This document shows, piece after piece, positions 18,445 through 27,764 of a stretch of 64,000 nucleotides of DNA (the first letter of the stretch is position 1; each line of letters opens with the position of its first letter). The DNA is from Candidatus Gastranaerophilales bacterium (GTDB lineage: Bacteria > Cyanobacteriota > Vampirovibrionia > Gastranaerophilales > Gastranaerophilaceae), in contig JAFQHZ010000042.1 in the NCBI GenBank assembly GCA_017415185.1, positions 56,065 to 120,064 on the forward strand. The letters run 5' to 3'. The notes under the pieces are model-generated. The model saw only the letters and a program-made list of their open reading frames with translations. It was not told the origin of the DNA and did no database searches. A program made the translations under genes and the position numbers.

Positions 18445-19236
18445 ATGGGTTTAATGACCGGTAAAAAAGGTGTTATATTCGGCGTTTCAAACACTCATGG
18501 TATAGCTTATGGTATTGCGAAACAATTATTTGAACAAGGAGCAGAAATTGCTTTCACTTATGCTGGCGAAATTATGGAAAAACGTGTTCGTCCGATTGCT
18601 GAAGGCATGAATGCTAAAGTTATAATGTCTTGCGATGTTACAAAAGAAGACGAAGTTCAAGCAGTATTTAATGAACTTGAAAAAACTTATGGCAAAATCG
18701 ATTTCGTAGTTCATGCGGTTGCATTTGCAAAACGTGAAGATTTAACTGGCGAATTTATCAATACTTCAAAAGAAGGCTGGGATATCGCTATGGGTGTGAG
18801 CGCATATTCTCTTGTAACTTTAGCTCGTTGTGCTCAACCAATTATGAACGAAGGCGGTTCAATTCTTGCTTTGACATATCTTGGTGGCGAAAAAGTTGTT
18901 GCTAATTATAATGTTATGGGTGTAGCTAAAGCTGCATTAGAATCTTCAGCAAGATATTTGGCAGATAACTTAGGTAAATTTGGCGTTAGAGTTAATTGCA
19001 TTTCAGCTGGCGCTGTTAAAACTTTGGCTGCTTCTGGTATTGATGGTTTTGGAAAAATGCTTAAAGCTGCGGTTGACAAAGCTCCACTAAAAAGAAATGT
19101 TACTCTTGAAGATGTTGGTAAAACTGGTTTATATCTATTATCTGATTTATCTTCAGGCGTTACAGGCGAAATTATTCACGTTGATTGCGGATGTCATGCA
19201 GTTTATGCATCTATTGATGAAATGGCAAAGGTTTAA
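18445..19236 (+). CDS. fabI: NADH-dependent enoyl-ACP reductase FabI
   Basis: 263 residues, the usual length. It catalyses the last reduction of fatty-acid elongation (type II FAS, cytosol). Seen are the nucleotide-binding FGVSNTHGIAYGIAK, the SDR-type catalytic Tyr and Lys in YNVMGVAKAALE (Y-x6-K spacing typical of FabI) and the C-terminal VDCGCHAVY. This is the triclosan-target isozyme rather than FabK or FabV. Strong promoter and ribosome-binding site suggest high expression. Convergent with pnp. Confidence 0.96.
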   Translation: MGLMTGKKGVIFGVSNTHGIAYGIAKQLFEQGAEIAFTYAGEIMEKRVRPIAEGMNAKVIMSCDVTKEDEVQAVFNELEKTYGKIDFVVHAVAFAKREDLTGEFINTSKEGWDIAMGVSAYSLVTLARCAQPIMNEGGSILALTYLGGEKVVANYNVMGVAKAALESSARYLADNLGKFGVRVNCISAGAVKTLAASGIDGFGKMLKAAVDKAPLKRNVTLEDVGKTGLYLLSDLSSGVTGEIIHVDCGCHAVYASIDEMAKV

Positions 19237-19244
19237 TTTAATTA

Positions 19245-19270
19245 AAAAACGAGCGTAATGCTCGTTTTTT
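19245..19270 (+). terminator. Terminator of fabI
   Basis: Stem ACGAGC / GCTCGT, extended by flanking A/T pairs, 5-nt loop and six T. Confidence 0.85.
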
Positions 19271-19285
19271 ACTGTTAATTTTAAA

Positions 19286-19317
19286 AAAAGGTTGGAATAT
19301 AAATTCCAACCTTTTTT
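19286..19317 (-). terminator. Terminator on the pnp side
   Basis: 11-bp stem AAGGTTGGAAT / ATTCCAACCTT with a 4-nt loop, flanked by A runs on one side and T runs on the other, so it can work in both directions. It lies about 165 bp beyond the pnp stop, past a duplicated segment. Confidence 0.75.
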
Positions 19318-19322
19318 GTATT

Positions 19323-19512
19323 GTTTTTTAAACGGCTAGATTCCAGCTTGCGCTTTTTGTTCCTGTGGGCATTTCGGCTCTGTTTCGCTTATCGCTCAAC
19401 AGCCTCAATTGTCCTACGTCGCCTATCGATAGTTTCGCCTAAAAACATCAAATCTCAACGATTTGCTGTTTTTAAACGGCTATACTCCGGCTTGCGCTTT
19501 TTCTTCTTCTGT
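19323..19512. repeat. Direct duplication of the pnp 3' end
   Basis: About 44 bp at 19323-19366 recur at 19468-19512 with only a few substitutions. The second copy covers the last codons and stop of pnp, ending in KAQAGV and stop. The first copy, read in the same frame, gives KAQAGI and stop. The 100 bp between the copies is visibly richer in GC than its surroundings and holds no gene. This looks like a partial duplication or the scar of an inserted short repeat element. Confidence 0.6.
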
Positions 19513-21621
19513 TAAGCCTTTGATTGTTAAGTTCACTCTGCCTTTGTCGTCAATTTTTTGAACTTTAACAACTACTTCTTGACCAATTGTTAAATGTGGT
19601 TCAATTGTTTCAATTCTTTCGTTGCAAACTTGAGAAATATGAACCATGCCGTCTTTTCCTGGAGCCAATTCAACAAACGCACCGATTGGGATGATTCTTA
19701 CAACTTTTCCTTTGCAAATCATGCCAACTTCAGCTTTGAATGTTAAATCTTTAATCATTTTCTTAGCCAATTCAGCGCCATCTTTATCATTTGATGTGAT
19801 TGTAACTTTTCCATCGTCTTGAATATCGATTTCAGCGCCAGTTGCTTCAATGATTCCTCTAATTGTTTTACCGCCAGGTCCGATTACTGTTCCGATATCT
19901 TCTTGAGGAATTGTCATAGACAATAATCTTGGAGCATTTGGAGATATTTCTGCTCTAGGAGCTGAAATTGCTTCTTTCATGCATTCCATGATATATAATC
20001 TGCCATCTTTAGCTTGAGCTAATGCTCTTCTTAAAGTAGGATTAGAAATTCCTTTGATTTTCATATCCATTTGTAAAGCAGTAATTCCTTCGGTGTTACC
20101 TGTAACTTTAAAGTCCATATCGCCAAGGAAATCTTCGATACCTTGGATATCTGTTAAAACGATATCAGCGTCGTCTTCGTGGATTAAGCCCATTGCAACG
20201 CCACCAATCATACATTTAACAGGAACACCAGCGTCCATTAAAGCCATTGAGCTTGCACAAGTTGAACCCATTGATGTTGAACCATTTGATTCTAATACAT
20301 CAGATGTAACTCTGATTGCATAAGGGAAATCGTCTTTAGAAGGTAGCGCTGGAACGTTTGCTCTTTCTGCTAAGTTACCATGACCAACTTCACGACGTCC
20401 TGGACCTCTAAGTGGTTTAACTTCTCCAACAGAGAATCCTGGGAAAATATATTTGTGCATATAGTCTTTAGATTTAATTGGGTCAACGCCATCAAGCTCT
20501 TGAGCCATACCAGGACCAGCTAGAGTTGCAACTGATAAAATTTGAGTTTGTCCACGAGTAAATACAGCGCTTCCATGAACTCCTGGAAGAACTCCAACTT
20601 CACACCAGATTGGGCGAACTTCAAATGTTTTACGTCCATCTGCTCTAACGCCTTCGTTTTTAATCATTGCTCTCATGATTTTCTTTTCAAGAGCTTTGAA
20701 TTCTTCAGCAACAAAGTCGATTCCTGTTTCTTCAATCATTTTAGCAATAGGGTGTTCGTCGCCTAAAGCTTCGATTTTTTCTTTAACAACAGTTTTAATT
20801 GCGTCAAGTTTATTGCTTCTATCTTCTCTATCAAAAGAATGATAAGCGTCAACCACAGCGTCATAAGCAGTTTCTTTGATAATGTTTGCTAATTCAGTTG
20901 TGTCGTATGGATTAACAAATTCTTCACGAACAACGCCGCATTCTTGAGCAAATGCTAATTGAGCGTCGCATTGTTTAGCAATTTCCACTTGAGCGAATTC
21001 AACAGCTGCCATAATATCGTCTTCAGTTACAAAATCGCAACCAGCTTCAACCATGATAACTGATTCTTTTGTACCTGCAATTACGATATTCATATCAGAT
21101 TTTAAATCTTCACTATGTGTTGGATTAGCTATAAATTGACCATCAATTCTTCCAACTCTTACTGCACCAACTGGTCCTTCAAAAGGTGCGCCTGATAACA
21201 TCAAAGCAGTTGAAGCACCAATGATTGATAAGATATCTGGTTGTTCTTCTTGGTCGTATGCAAATAATTGAGAAACGATTTGAACATCATTTCTATATCC
21301 TTTAGGCCATAATGGTCTAATTGGTCTATCTATTAATCTTGAAACAAGAATTGCTTTTTCTGAGCTTCTGCCTTCTGTTCTTGTATATCCACCAGGGATT
21401 TTACCAATTGCAGACATTCTTTCTTCGTAATCAATTAATAGAGGGAAGAAATCAATCCCTACTCTTGGTTCTTTTGAAACTGTTGCGTGGATGAAAAGCA
21501 TTGTTCCGCCGCATTTAACAGTTACAGAGGAAGTTGCTTGTTTAGCATACTTTCCTGTTTCGATTTCTACGGTTTTCCCACCAACCGTAAGTACCATTTT
21601 TTTGCTTTCTGGTTTAATCAT
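19480..21621 (-). CDS. pnp: Polyribonucleotide nucleotidyltransferase (PNPase)
   Basis: 713 residues with the full order: RNase PH domain 1, the all-helical linker, RNase PH domain 2, KH domain (IGTVIGPGGKTIRGIIEATG, about residues 565-625) and S1 domain (about 630-700). It degrades RNA 3'-5' with phosphate and can add tails. Catalytic-region motifs such as GPGRREVGHGNLAERA and TSDVLESNGSTSMGS are present. It is monocistronic, not beside rpsO. The C-terminal tail coincides with a local direct repeat. Confidence 0.97.
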   Translation of the reverse strand: MIKPESKKMVLTVGGKTVEIETGKYAKQATSSVTVKCGGTMLFIHATVSKEPRVGIDFFPLLIDYEERMSAIGKIPGGYTRTEGRSSEKAILVSRLIDRPIRPLWPKGYRNDVQIVSQLFAYDQEEQPDILSIIGASTALMLSGAPFEGPVGAVRVGRIDGQFIANPTHSEDLKSDMNIVIAGTKESVIMVEAGCDFVTEDDIMAAVEFAQVEIAKQCDAQLAFAQECGVVREEFVNPYDTTELANIIKETAYDAVVDAYHSFDREDRSNKLDAIKTVVKEKIEALGDEHPIAKMIEETGIDFVAEEFKALEKKIMRAMIKNEGVRADGRKTFEVRPIWCEVGVLPGVHGSAVFTRGQTQILSVATLAGPGMAQELDGVDPIKSKDYMHKYIFPGFSVGEVKPLRGPGRREVGHGNLAERANVPALPSKDDFPYAIRVTSDVLESNGSTSMGSTCASSMALMDAGVPVKCMIGGVAMGLIHEDDADIVLTDIQGIEDFLGDMDFKVTGNTEGITALQMDMKIKGISNPTLRRALAQAKDGRLYIMECMKEAISAPRAEISPNAPRLLSMTIPQEDIGTVIGPGGKTIRGIIEATGAEIDIQDDGKVTITSNDKDGAELAKKMIKDLTFKAEVGMICKGKVVRIIPIGAFVELAPGKDGMVHISQVCNERIETIEPHLTIGQEVVVKVQKIDDKGRVNLTIKGLTEEEKAQAGV

Positions 21622-21732
21622 CTTTTTCTTCTTTCTTTTACGTTATTACATACGTTTATAGGTCAATTTTATAATAAAACTTAATGTTAATCAACAAAAG
21701 AAATAAGCTTTTATTTAAAAGCTACAAAAACC

Positions 21733-21762
21733 AAAAAAGCCTCCAATCTAGGAGGCTTTTTT
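21733..21762 (-). terminator. Intrinsic terminator
   Basis: Stem AAGCCTCC / GGAGGCTT with a 6-nt loop, flanked by A6 and T6. It ends the minus-strand gene 21804-22229 before pnp. Confidence 0.8.
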
Positions 21763-21803
21763 ATTATGAACAACCTTTCAGCTATGACAAGGTTTTAATT
21801 ATT

Positions 21804-22229
21804 TTAGTTGAAGTAGCTAAATTCTTCTTCGACATTTGACTTCAACATTTCTTTGAATACTTCGGTTTGTGCGTTTATATCTTCTAATTGAACTTCTAGT
21901 GTTTCGTTTTCGGCTTGAACTTCTGTTTCGTATTCGTTTAATTTATCTTCGATTGCTTCAACTTCGGCTTCTTCTTCTTCACGAAGTTCTTTTAATTCTG
22001 TCATAAGGTCTTGATATTCGTCTGCTTGTTCGGTTTTATCAAGTTCTGCGATTTCGTTTCTGATTTGTTCTTTTTCTGGATTATATTTTGCACGAACAGC
22101 TTCGATGTCGTTGCTTGAATATTTTTGAACAAGACGAAGATCCATCGAATTATCGGTTAATTCGTTTGTCAAAGTTTCAGCTTTCGCATCACCTAAGAAT
22201 ATTGCTGCTTGTAAAGAACTTGTACTCAT
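21804..22229 (-). CDS. Acidic coiled-coil protein, 141 residues
   Basis: No family recognised. The N-terminal 40 residues (SSLQAAIFLGDAKAETLTNE) have no Sec signal. From about residue 55 the sequence is a long, highly acidic heptad-like helix (ELDKTEQADEYQDLMTELKE onward, with runs of Glu), ending EEEFSYFN. The ATG at 22229 is preferred; an in-frame TTG 12 codons earlier overlaps the promoter palindrome. No Shine-Dalgarno sequence is visible. A structural, scaffolding or non-Sec secreted protein is possible, but nothing fixes the role. Confidence 0.65.
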   Translation of the reverse strand: MSTSSLQAAIFLGDAKAETLTNELTDNSMDLRLVQKYSSNDIEAVRAKYNPEKEQIRNEIAELDKTEQADEYQDLMTELKELREEEEAEVEAIEDKLNEYETEVQAENETLEVQLEDINAQTEVFKEMLKSNVEEEFSYFN

Positions 22230-22262
22230 ACATAAATAAAGTATTTTAAATACGATGTATTT

Positions 22263-22296
22263 CAAAAGTATATACTTTTGTTACATAACTTTACAA
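22263..22296 (-). promoter_or_regulatory. Promoter with palindromic operator
   Basis: Minus strand: -35 TTGTAA (22296-22291), 18 nt, -10 TATACT (22272-22267). The -10 is embedded in a perfect 18-bp palindrome, CAAAAGTATATACTTTTG (22263-22280). The placement is that of a repressor operator for the acidic coiled-coil gene. Confidence 0.55.
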
Positions 22297-22299
22297 TGA

Positions 22300-23169
22300 T
22301 TATAAATCAAATTTTACAAGCTTATTTGTGCTTTGCTCTGTTGCATAAAGGCGATTGTGTTGCATATCATAAAACAGACAATATGGTTTGTTGATGTCTG
22401 CAAAAATTGAAGCAATATTATTTGGTGCAATTTTGATGATGTTATTTACGCTATAATTTGCAACATAAATATTGTCGTCTTTATCAATCGCAAGCCCAAT
22501 TGGTCCTTGAATTAAGTTTGATTTTGAATAAACTGTTTTTTGTCCGTAAATTGAAATTTTATAAATTTGATTTTCAAGAAAACTTGCAACATAAACATTT
22601 CCGCGACTATCAATCGCAGTTCCAGAAGGAGCAGAAAACTCAGCCAATTCGATTGCTTTTAGTTTGCCTTGAGAATCAGAAATGTTTTCGTGTTTTTTGA
22701 TTTTTTCTTCAAGATTTAATTCGTCTTGTCTTTTTTCAATTTTTGCAATTAAAAGCTTTGCGCTGTCGTATTGCGGAGCGTTTGTTTTAATTTGCTTTAA
22801 ATATTCATAAGATTTTGATAAATAACCTTTTTTGAAATATGTTTTTCCAAGGTTATATAGGTTTTCAGTGTCCTCTGGTTTGATTTTGTATATTTCTTCT
22901 AATGATTTAAGAGCTTCGTCATTTTTGTTAATAGACATTAAAATTTGAGCTAAATTATAATGCGCTTCGTAAAAATCAGGCTTTAATTCAAGCGCTTTTG
23001 TAAAATAATCGATTGATTTATCAACGTCGTCTTGTTTGTATAAATCAATTGCGTCGTTATATAGTATTGTCGCCTTTTCAAGGACTTCTTGACTATATTC
23101 GCCAAAAGCCAAATTGCTACCCATTAAACTCAATGATAAAAATAATAAAATTAACGTTTTCTTATTCAT
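22300..23169 (-). CDS. Secreted TPR and NHL-repeat protein
   Basis: 289 residues. Signal peptide (MNKKTLILLFLSLSLMGSNLAFG), three or more TPR units (about residues 25-135, e.g. DYFTKALELKPDFYEAHYNL), then a C-terminal half-propeller of NHL-like repeats (APSGTAIDSRGNVYVASF; GPIGLAIDKDDNIYVANY). The three or so NHL blades are too few for a closed propeller, so it may be incomplete or pair with another chain. Likely a periplasmic interaction scaffold. TATAAT (minus strand 23181-23176) sits 6 nt before this ATG with no SD. Divergent from tsaD. Confidence 0.8.
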   Translation of the reverse strand: MNKKTLILLFLSLSLMGSNLAFGEYSQEVLEKATILYNDAIDLYKQDDVDKSIDYFTKALELKPDFYEAHYNLAQILMSINKNDEALKSLEEIYKIKPEDTENLYNLGKTYFKKGYLSKSYEYLKQIKTNAPQYDSAKLLIAKIEKRQDELNLEEKIKKHENISDSQGKLKAIELAEFSAPSGTAIDSRGNVYVASFLENQIYKISIYGQKTVYSKSNLIQGPIGLAIDKDDNIYVANYSVNNIIKIAPNNIASIFADINKPYCLFYDMQHNRLYATEQSTNKLVKFDL

Positions 23170-23211
23170 GCTATTATTATATAGCAAAATATTTAAAAAA
23201 AGGAAGCAATT

Positions 23212-24186
23212 TTGATAATTTTAGGAATTGAATCTAGTTGTGATGAAACAGCAGCAGCAATCGTTAAAGACGGCAGAGAAGTCTTGGCGAATGTTGTTTC
23301 AAGTCAAATTAAAATCCATGAAAAATTTGGCGGGGTTGTTCCTGAAGTTGCCGCTCGAGAACATCTTAACTCAATTAATTTAGTTATCAAAGAAGCTTAT
23401 GAAAAAGCAAATATTGAACCACACGAAATAGATGCATTTTCTTCAACTGTTGGTCCTGGGTTGGTTGGGTGCTTATTAGTTGGAATGAATGCTGCAAAAA
23501 CTCTTTCGTTGGTTCACAATAAACCATATCTGGGCGTAAACCATTTGCAAGCGCACGTTAGCGCAAATTTTATTGATACAGATTTAAAACCTCCTTTCGT
23601 TTGTTTATTGGTCTCAGGAGGACATTCTCAAATAATTTATGTTAAAGATTATGACTGCCAAGAAATAATTGCTTCAACAATTGATGACGCTGTTGGAGAA
23701 GTCTACGACAAAGTTGCAAGACTTTGTTCAATTCCTTATCCAGGGGGAGTTTTGTTGGATAAAATGGCAGCGCAAGGAAACAAAAACGCTTTTAATTTCC
23801 CTGAAGCACGAGTTGGCGAGGATGAATTTTCTTTTTCTGGGCTTAAAACAGCGGTTTTAAGAGAAGTTAAAAAATTTAAGCCCGATGAATTGCCTAAAAA
23901 CGATATAGCAGCAAGTTTTCAATATAGAATAGCGGACACATTAATTAAAAAAACTCTTAATTTTGCAAACAAATTAAATTGCAAAAAAATTGCCTTAGCA
24001 GGCGGAGTTGCAGCAAATTCCGAGCTTAGAAAAAGAATGGAAGAATTAAAACAAAAAGGTTTTGAAACTTATGCTCCACAAATGAAATATTGCACAGACA
24101 ACGCTGCAATGGTTGCTTCTGCTGCATATTTTAATCCAATAAAATGCGAAAACTCATTAATGCTGGAAGTTTTTTCTCGAGCTTAG
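23212..24186 (+). CDS. tsaD: tRNA threonylcarbamoyladenosine transferase TsaD
   Basis: 324 residues. Starts with ILGIESSCDETAAAIV; metal-binding His pair in NHLQAHVSA; SGGHSQIIYV; C-terminal LAGGVAANSELRKRM. It transfers the threonylcarbamoyl group to A37 of ANN-decoding tRNAs together with TsaB and TsaE, which are not in the window. The start is TTG at 23212, supported by AGGAAG 5 nt upstream and by alignment of the MIILGIESSCDE N-terminus. Confidence 0.97.
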   Translation: MIILGIESSCDETAAAIVKDGREVLANVVSSQIKIHEKFGGVVPEVAAREHLNSINLVIKEAYEKANIEPHEIDAFSSTVGPGLVGCLLVGMNAAKTLSLVHNKPYLGVNHLQAHVSANFIDTDLKPPFVCLLVSGGHSQIIYVKDYDCQEIIASTIDDAVGEVYDKVARLCSIPYPGGVLLDKMAAQGNKNAFNFPEARVGEDEFSFSGLKTAVLREVKKFKPDELPKNDIAASFQYRIADTLIKKTLNFANKLNCKKIALAGGVAANSELRKRMEELKQKGFETYAPQMKYCTDNAAMVASAAYFNPIKCENSLMLEVFSRA

Positions 24187-24524
24187 GCAATTAAAAAGCG
24201 GCGTTTGATTAATTCTCTTTTGTTGTCTTTGAAATCAGAAAAATTCATATAAGTTTTAAGAAAACCATCTTTTAAAATTAGCGCAAAATAAGCTATGAGT
24301 TCGCTTTGGAGATTAAAAAGTTTAATTTTATTGTTTAAAAGATATTCAATTAAAATTGGGCTATTTATGTTTTGAACTTTGCTCATATCAAGTCCTGCCC
24401 TTTTGTTTGAAGAAATTTCCGAAATAATTTCGTGCGCTAAAGAATCATCAACGATTTTTTCGTTGATTACAAAAACAATTTCATTTTTGTAAATTGTTTT
24501 AAAAAAACGCATGAATATAGTCAT
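24183..24524 (-). CDS. STAS-like small protein
   Basis: About 113 residues. The pattern resembles a STAS domain (anti-sigma-factor antagonist fold): IVFVINEKIVDDSLAHEI, then LDMSKVQNINSPILIEYLL and FALILKDGFLKTYM. In SpoIIAA-like proteins the corresponding loop is D-S-S/T-G; here it is NINSPIL, so the phosphorylatable Ser is retained but the Gly is lost. Two ATGs (24524, 24512) are possible; AAGG abuts the first. It overlaps the tsaD stop by 4 bp and is divergent from the degenerate kinase, a suggestive partner. Assignment tentative. Confidence 0.5.
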   Translation of the reverse strand: MTIFMRFFKTIYKNEIVFVINEKIVDDSLAHEIISEISSNKRAGLDMSKVQNINSPILIEYLLNNKIKLFNLQSELIAYFALILKDGFLKTYMNFSDFKDNKRELIKRRFLIA

Positions 24525-24618
24525 CCTTATAGTTAGATATATTAATATTAAAGCTTTTTGGGACAATTGTTAATAATTACAAAGAATAGTATATATACGA
24601 CTTTTGTTTGAAAAAAAT

Positions 24619-24638
24619 CCATGCTAGTATTAGCATGG
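24619..24638. promoter_or_regulatory. Inverted repeat upstream of the kinase-like gene
   Basis: Perfect 8-bp arms CCATGCTA / TAGCATGG with a GTAT loop. A -10-like TATATT follows at 24647-24652, so the repeat covers the expected -35 position: a probable operator, or a leader hairpin if transcription begins further upstream. Confidence 0.45.
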
Positions 24639-24657
24639 GAAGAGCATATATTAAAAA

Positions 24658-25785
24658 ATGAAGATACTAGAATATTTTAAAAGCCAAAAAGAAGAAAACC
24701 ACTTCAACCTATTGCCAGACGGAATTTTCACCCTAGAACAAGACGGAAAAATTGTTGATGTAAACAATAGAGTCTTGGAAATGTACGAAATGAATCGTTT
24801 TGAAATTTTAGGACGATATTTTTCTGATTTTGTTGAAAACGGTACATCAATATTAAACAAAGTTGTTCAAGATAAGACTTCTGCTTCTGTTCGAGCAATC
24901 ATGAAGGACGAAGAAATAAGAAATGTTTTCTTTGAAATCACTGCAACAAGAAATCTTGAAAATTCAAGAGTTTATGTTGTTGCAAGAAATATTACAAGAA
25001 AACAAGCAGAACAAAAAACAATTAATGAAAGATATGCTCTTGCGCAAAAGATTGTTGATGAAAAGAATGATTTTTTGCTTGAGTCTTCTGGTTCTATTTT
25101 ATCAAGTCTTGTTTCAATAAGCGGTTTTTCAAGAGCATTATTAGACGGAATCGGCGGTGCTTTATCTGAAAAACAAACAAAATATTTAAACATAATCAAT
25201 TCAAATTCAAAAGATTTAAGCTATGATTTAGAAAAGCTTTTTGCCCTGTTTAGACTTGAATCTAAAAGGGTTGAATACAATAACAAAGGTTTTGATTTAA
25301 TAAGTTTAATTAAATCAATTGATAGAGTTTATCGAAAAGATTTTCAAGATAAAAAAGTTATTTTTTCTCTTGATTATTCATCATTGTCTGAAAGGGATTG
25401 TTTCCTTGATGGAGAAGTGATTGAGTATATTTTAAGATGTGTTATGGATATTTTCTTAAGATTTTCTAACTTGGGAAAATGTTCTTTGAATATTGGTCAT
25501 CCTCCTGTTGATTTCTTAAAACAAAAAGACTTTTTGGCGAACGATTCGCTAGATAGCACTAAATATGTTCTTTTTGAAGCAAAAATTACTGATTTAGTAT
25601 TTTCTCAAGAAGAATTAGACAACATTTTCGATTCATATTACAAAAGCGCAACTAAACGCCCAATTGGCTTGAAGGCAACTTTGAACCTATTAAAACTATA
25701 TATCACAGATTTTCGTGGCGATATTTGGGTATATTCTAAACAAAACTTTGGCACAATGTTCACATTTGTGCTACCCTTAAAATAG
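24658..25785 (+). CDS. PAS-domain degenerate histidine kinase
   Basis: 375 residues, no membrane segment. A PAS domain spans about residues 15-120 ([32 protein letters not shown]). The dimerisation helix follows, [21 protein letters not shown], which aligns with the usual DFLATMSHELRTPLNAIIGF but has Gly where the phospho-acceptor His should be. The ATPase-like domain lacks a clear N-box ([15 protein letters not shown]) yet retains GTMFTFVLP near the end. It therefore probably senses and binds without phosphorylating. The gene lies 23 nt upstream of a MalK-type ATPase gene and divergent from a STAS-like gene. Confidence 0.8.
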   Translation: MKILEYFKSQKEENHFNLLPDGIFTLEQDGKIVDVNNRVLEMYEMNRFEILGRYFSDFVENGTSILNKVVQDKTSASVRAIMKDEEIRNVFFEITATRNLENSRVYVVARNITRKQAEQKTINERYALAQKIVDEKNDFLLESSGSILSSLVSISGFSRALLDGIGGALSEKQTKYLNIINSNSKDLSYDLEKLFALFRLESKRVEYNNKGFDLISLIKSIDRVYRKDFQDKKVIFSLDYSSLSERDCFLDGEVIEYILRCVMDIFLRFSNLGKCSLNIGHPPVDFLKQKDFLANDSLDSTKYVLFEAKITDLVFSQEELDNIFDSYYKSATKRPIGLKATLNLLKLYITDFRGDIWVYSKQNFGTMFTFVLPLK

Positions 25786-25808
25786 ATGGAATAAATCTTG
25801 AGGGTTTA

Positions 25809-26903
25809 ATGGCTAAAGTTGTTTTAGAAAATATTTCAAAAAGTTTTGGCGAAAAAGAAATTTTAAAAAACATCAATCTCGAAATTCAAGACGGCGAATT
25901 TGTTGTTCTTGTTGGGGCTTCTGGCTGTGGCAAATCAACATTATTGAGGATGGTTGCTGGGCTTGAAAATCCTAGCGAAGGAACTATTGCAATTGATGAT
26001 GAAATTGTTAATGATGTTCATCCGAAAGACAGAAATATTGCGATGGTTTTTCAAAGTTATGCTCTTTATCCTCATTTAAATGTTTACGATAATATTTCGC
26101 TTGGTTTAAAAGTGAGAAAAATGGCAAAATGCGAAATCGATAGAAGAATTAAGCGTGTTGCGGAAATTTTGAAGCTTGATGAATATTTAAAAAGAAAACC
26201 AAAAGAATTGTCTGGCGGGCAAAGGCAAAGAGTTGCGCTCGCTCGTGCAATTGTTAGAGAGCCAAAAGTTTTTTTAATGGATGAACCTTTATCGAATCTT
26301 GATGCAAAATTAAGAAGCGAAATGAGGGCTGAAATCAAAAAGCTTCATCAAAAATTAAAAACAACTTTCATATACGTTACCCATGACCAAACGGAAGCCC
26401 TTACAATGGGGGATAGGATTGTTGTTTTGAACAATGGCGAAGTTCAACAAATCGACACGCCTCATAACGTTTATAATCACCCGAAAAATACTTTTGTTGC
26501 AACGTTTATGGGTTCAAGTCCGATGAATATCGTTGAAGCAAGGGTGAAAGATAATTTTCTAGTGTTTGGAAATTTGACAATAAGCCTCGATTCTCTTCCT
26601 TTTGAGCTTCAATTGTATAAAAGAGTTTTGGTTGGCGTAAGAAGCGAAGATATTGCAAATTCAACCAATCCAACATATCACTTTAATATTATAAAATTCA
26701 GCACAAAAGTTCAATTTGAAGAAAATCTTGGTTCGCATAAAAATATTTATTTTAAACTGGGGGATGCCGATTTTTGCGCTACTGTTTCAAGCCAAACTCC
26801 AAAAGTTGAAGAAATGGATTTTTCAATTAATCCTCGAGATTTACATTTCTTTGATTATGAAACGAAAGAGCCAATTGTGAAAAAAATGGAATTCGGAATT
26901 TAA
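25809..26903 (+). CDS. MalK/UgpC-type ABC transporter ATPase
   Basis: 364 residues. Walker [10 protein letters not shown], signature [15 protein letters not shown], Walker [13 protein letters not shown], switch His in YVTHDQTEA, then a C-terminal TOBE/OB-like regulatory domain (about 235-364). This architecture powers carbohydrate importers. No permease or binding protein is adjacent, so it is an orphan ATPase that may serve several importers, as MsmX does in Bacillus. GAGGG precedes the ATG. It is followed by prmC after 7 nt, probably one transcript. Confidence 0.92.
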   Translation: MAKVVLENISKSFGEKEILKNINLEIQDGEFVVLVGASGCGKSTLLRMVAGLENPSEGTIAIDDEIVNDVHPKDRNIAMVFQSYALYPHLNVYDNISLGLKVRKMAKCEIDRRIKRVAEILKLDEYLKRKPKELSGGQRQRVALARAIVREPKVFLMDEPLSNLDAKLRSEMRAEIKKLHQKLKTTFIYVTHDQTEALTMGDRIVVLNNGEVQQIDTPHNVYNHPKNTFVATFMGSSPMNIVEARVKDNFLVFGNLTISLDSLPFELQLYKRVLVGVRSEDIANSTNPTYHFNIIKFSTKVQFEENLGSHKNIYFKLGDADFCATVSSQTPKVEEMDFSINPRDLHFFDYETKEPIVKKMEFGI

Positions 26904-26910
26904 TTTGCTG

Positions 26911-27744
26911 ATGATTAAAACAATTGAAAATATTTTAAAAGAAGGCAAAATCGAAGAATATCAAGCAGAGGCTAAAATGTTAGTGCTTGAAGTGTCTGGT
27001 TTGAATTTGGAAGAAATTTTGCTTGGTAAAAAAATTGAAAATGAAGAAAAAATAATTGAATTAGCAAAAAAAAGAGTTGAAACAAAAGCGCCAATTCAAC
27101 ACATTCTCGGTTTTGCAAGATTTATGGGCGAAAAATATATTGTAAATCAAAATGTTTTAATTCCTCGTGACGAAACAGAAATTTTGATTAATAAAGCTTA
27201 TGATTTAGTGAAAAATATTGATTCAAAAATCGATATTTTGGATATTGGAGTTGGCTCGGGGTGTATTTCTTGCGCATTGGCGAAAAAATTAAAAGAAAAA
27301 GAAATTGAAATTTTGGGGGTGGATGTTAGTCTTGAAGCTCTTGAAGTTGCAATTGAAAATATTAATAAATTGGATTTGGTTAGAAAAGTCATTCTTCGAA
27401 AATCTGATGTTTATTCAAAAGTTAGAGATTGCGAAAAGTTTGACCTAATTGTTTCAAACCCTCCATATATTCCATTGGCAGAAAAAGAAAATCTGCAAGA
27501 AGAAGTTAAAAATTTTGACCCTGAATTGGCGCTTTTTGCGTCTGATAATGATGGGGTTGAATTTTATGAAAAAATAATTTTAGGCGCACCATTTTTCTTA
27601 AAACAAAATGGTTTTTTGGCTTTTGAGCTTGGAATTAATCAAGCAAATTTGGTTAAAAAAATGCTCGAAAAGAAATTTAAAAATATTGAAATTATAAAAG
27701 ATTTGGCTGGAATTGAGCGTGTAATTACAGCACAGTTGAAATGA
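26911..27744 (+). CDS. prmC: Release factor glutamine methyltransferase PrmC
   Basis: 277 residues. N-terminal helical domain with APIQHILGFARFMG and the PRDETEILI segment; SAM-binding DIGVGSGCISCALAK; catalytic NPPY in DLIVSNPPYIP. It methylates the GGQ glutamine of release factors. The ATG at 26911 is chosen over the in-frame TTG at 26905. prfA is not adjacent; the gene follows the ABC ATPase. Confidence 0.94.
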   Translation: MIKTIENILKEGKIEEYQAEAKMLVLEVSGLNLEEILLGKKIENEEKIIELAKKRVETKAPIQHILGFARFMGEKYIVNQNVLIPRDETEILINKAYDLVKNIDSKIDILDIGVGSGCISCALAKKLKEKEIEILGVDVSLEALEVAIENINKLDLVRKVILRKSDVYSKVRDCEKFDLIVSNPPYIPLAEKENLQEEVKNFDPELALFASDNDGVEFYEKIILGAPFFLKQNGFLAFELGINQANLVKKMLEKKFKNIEIIKDLAGIERVITAQLK

Positions 27745-27764
27745 TTCTAATTATAGTTGATTGA

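Noticed and set aside
19321..19515. 64-codon plus-strand frame with two similar segments (FKRLDSSLRF, FKRLYSGLRF)
   Set aside because: The similarity comes from the direct duplication of the pnp 3' end read on the opposite strand; it overlaps pnp and has no start signals.
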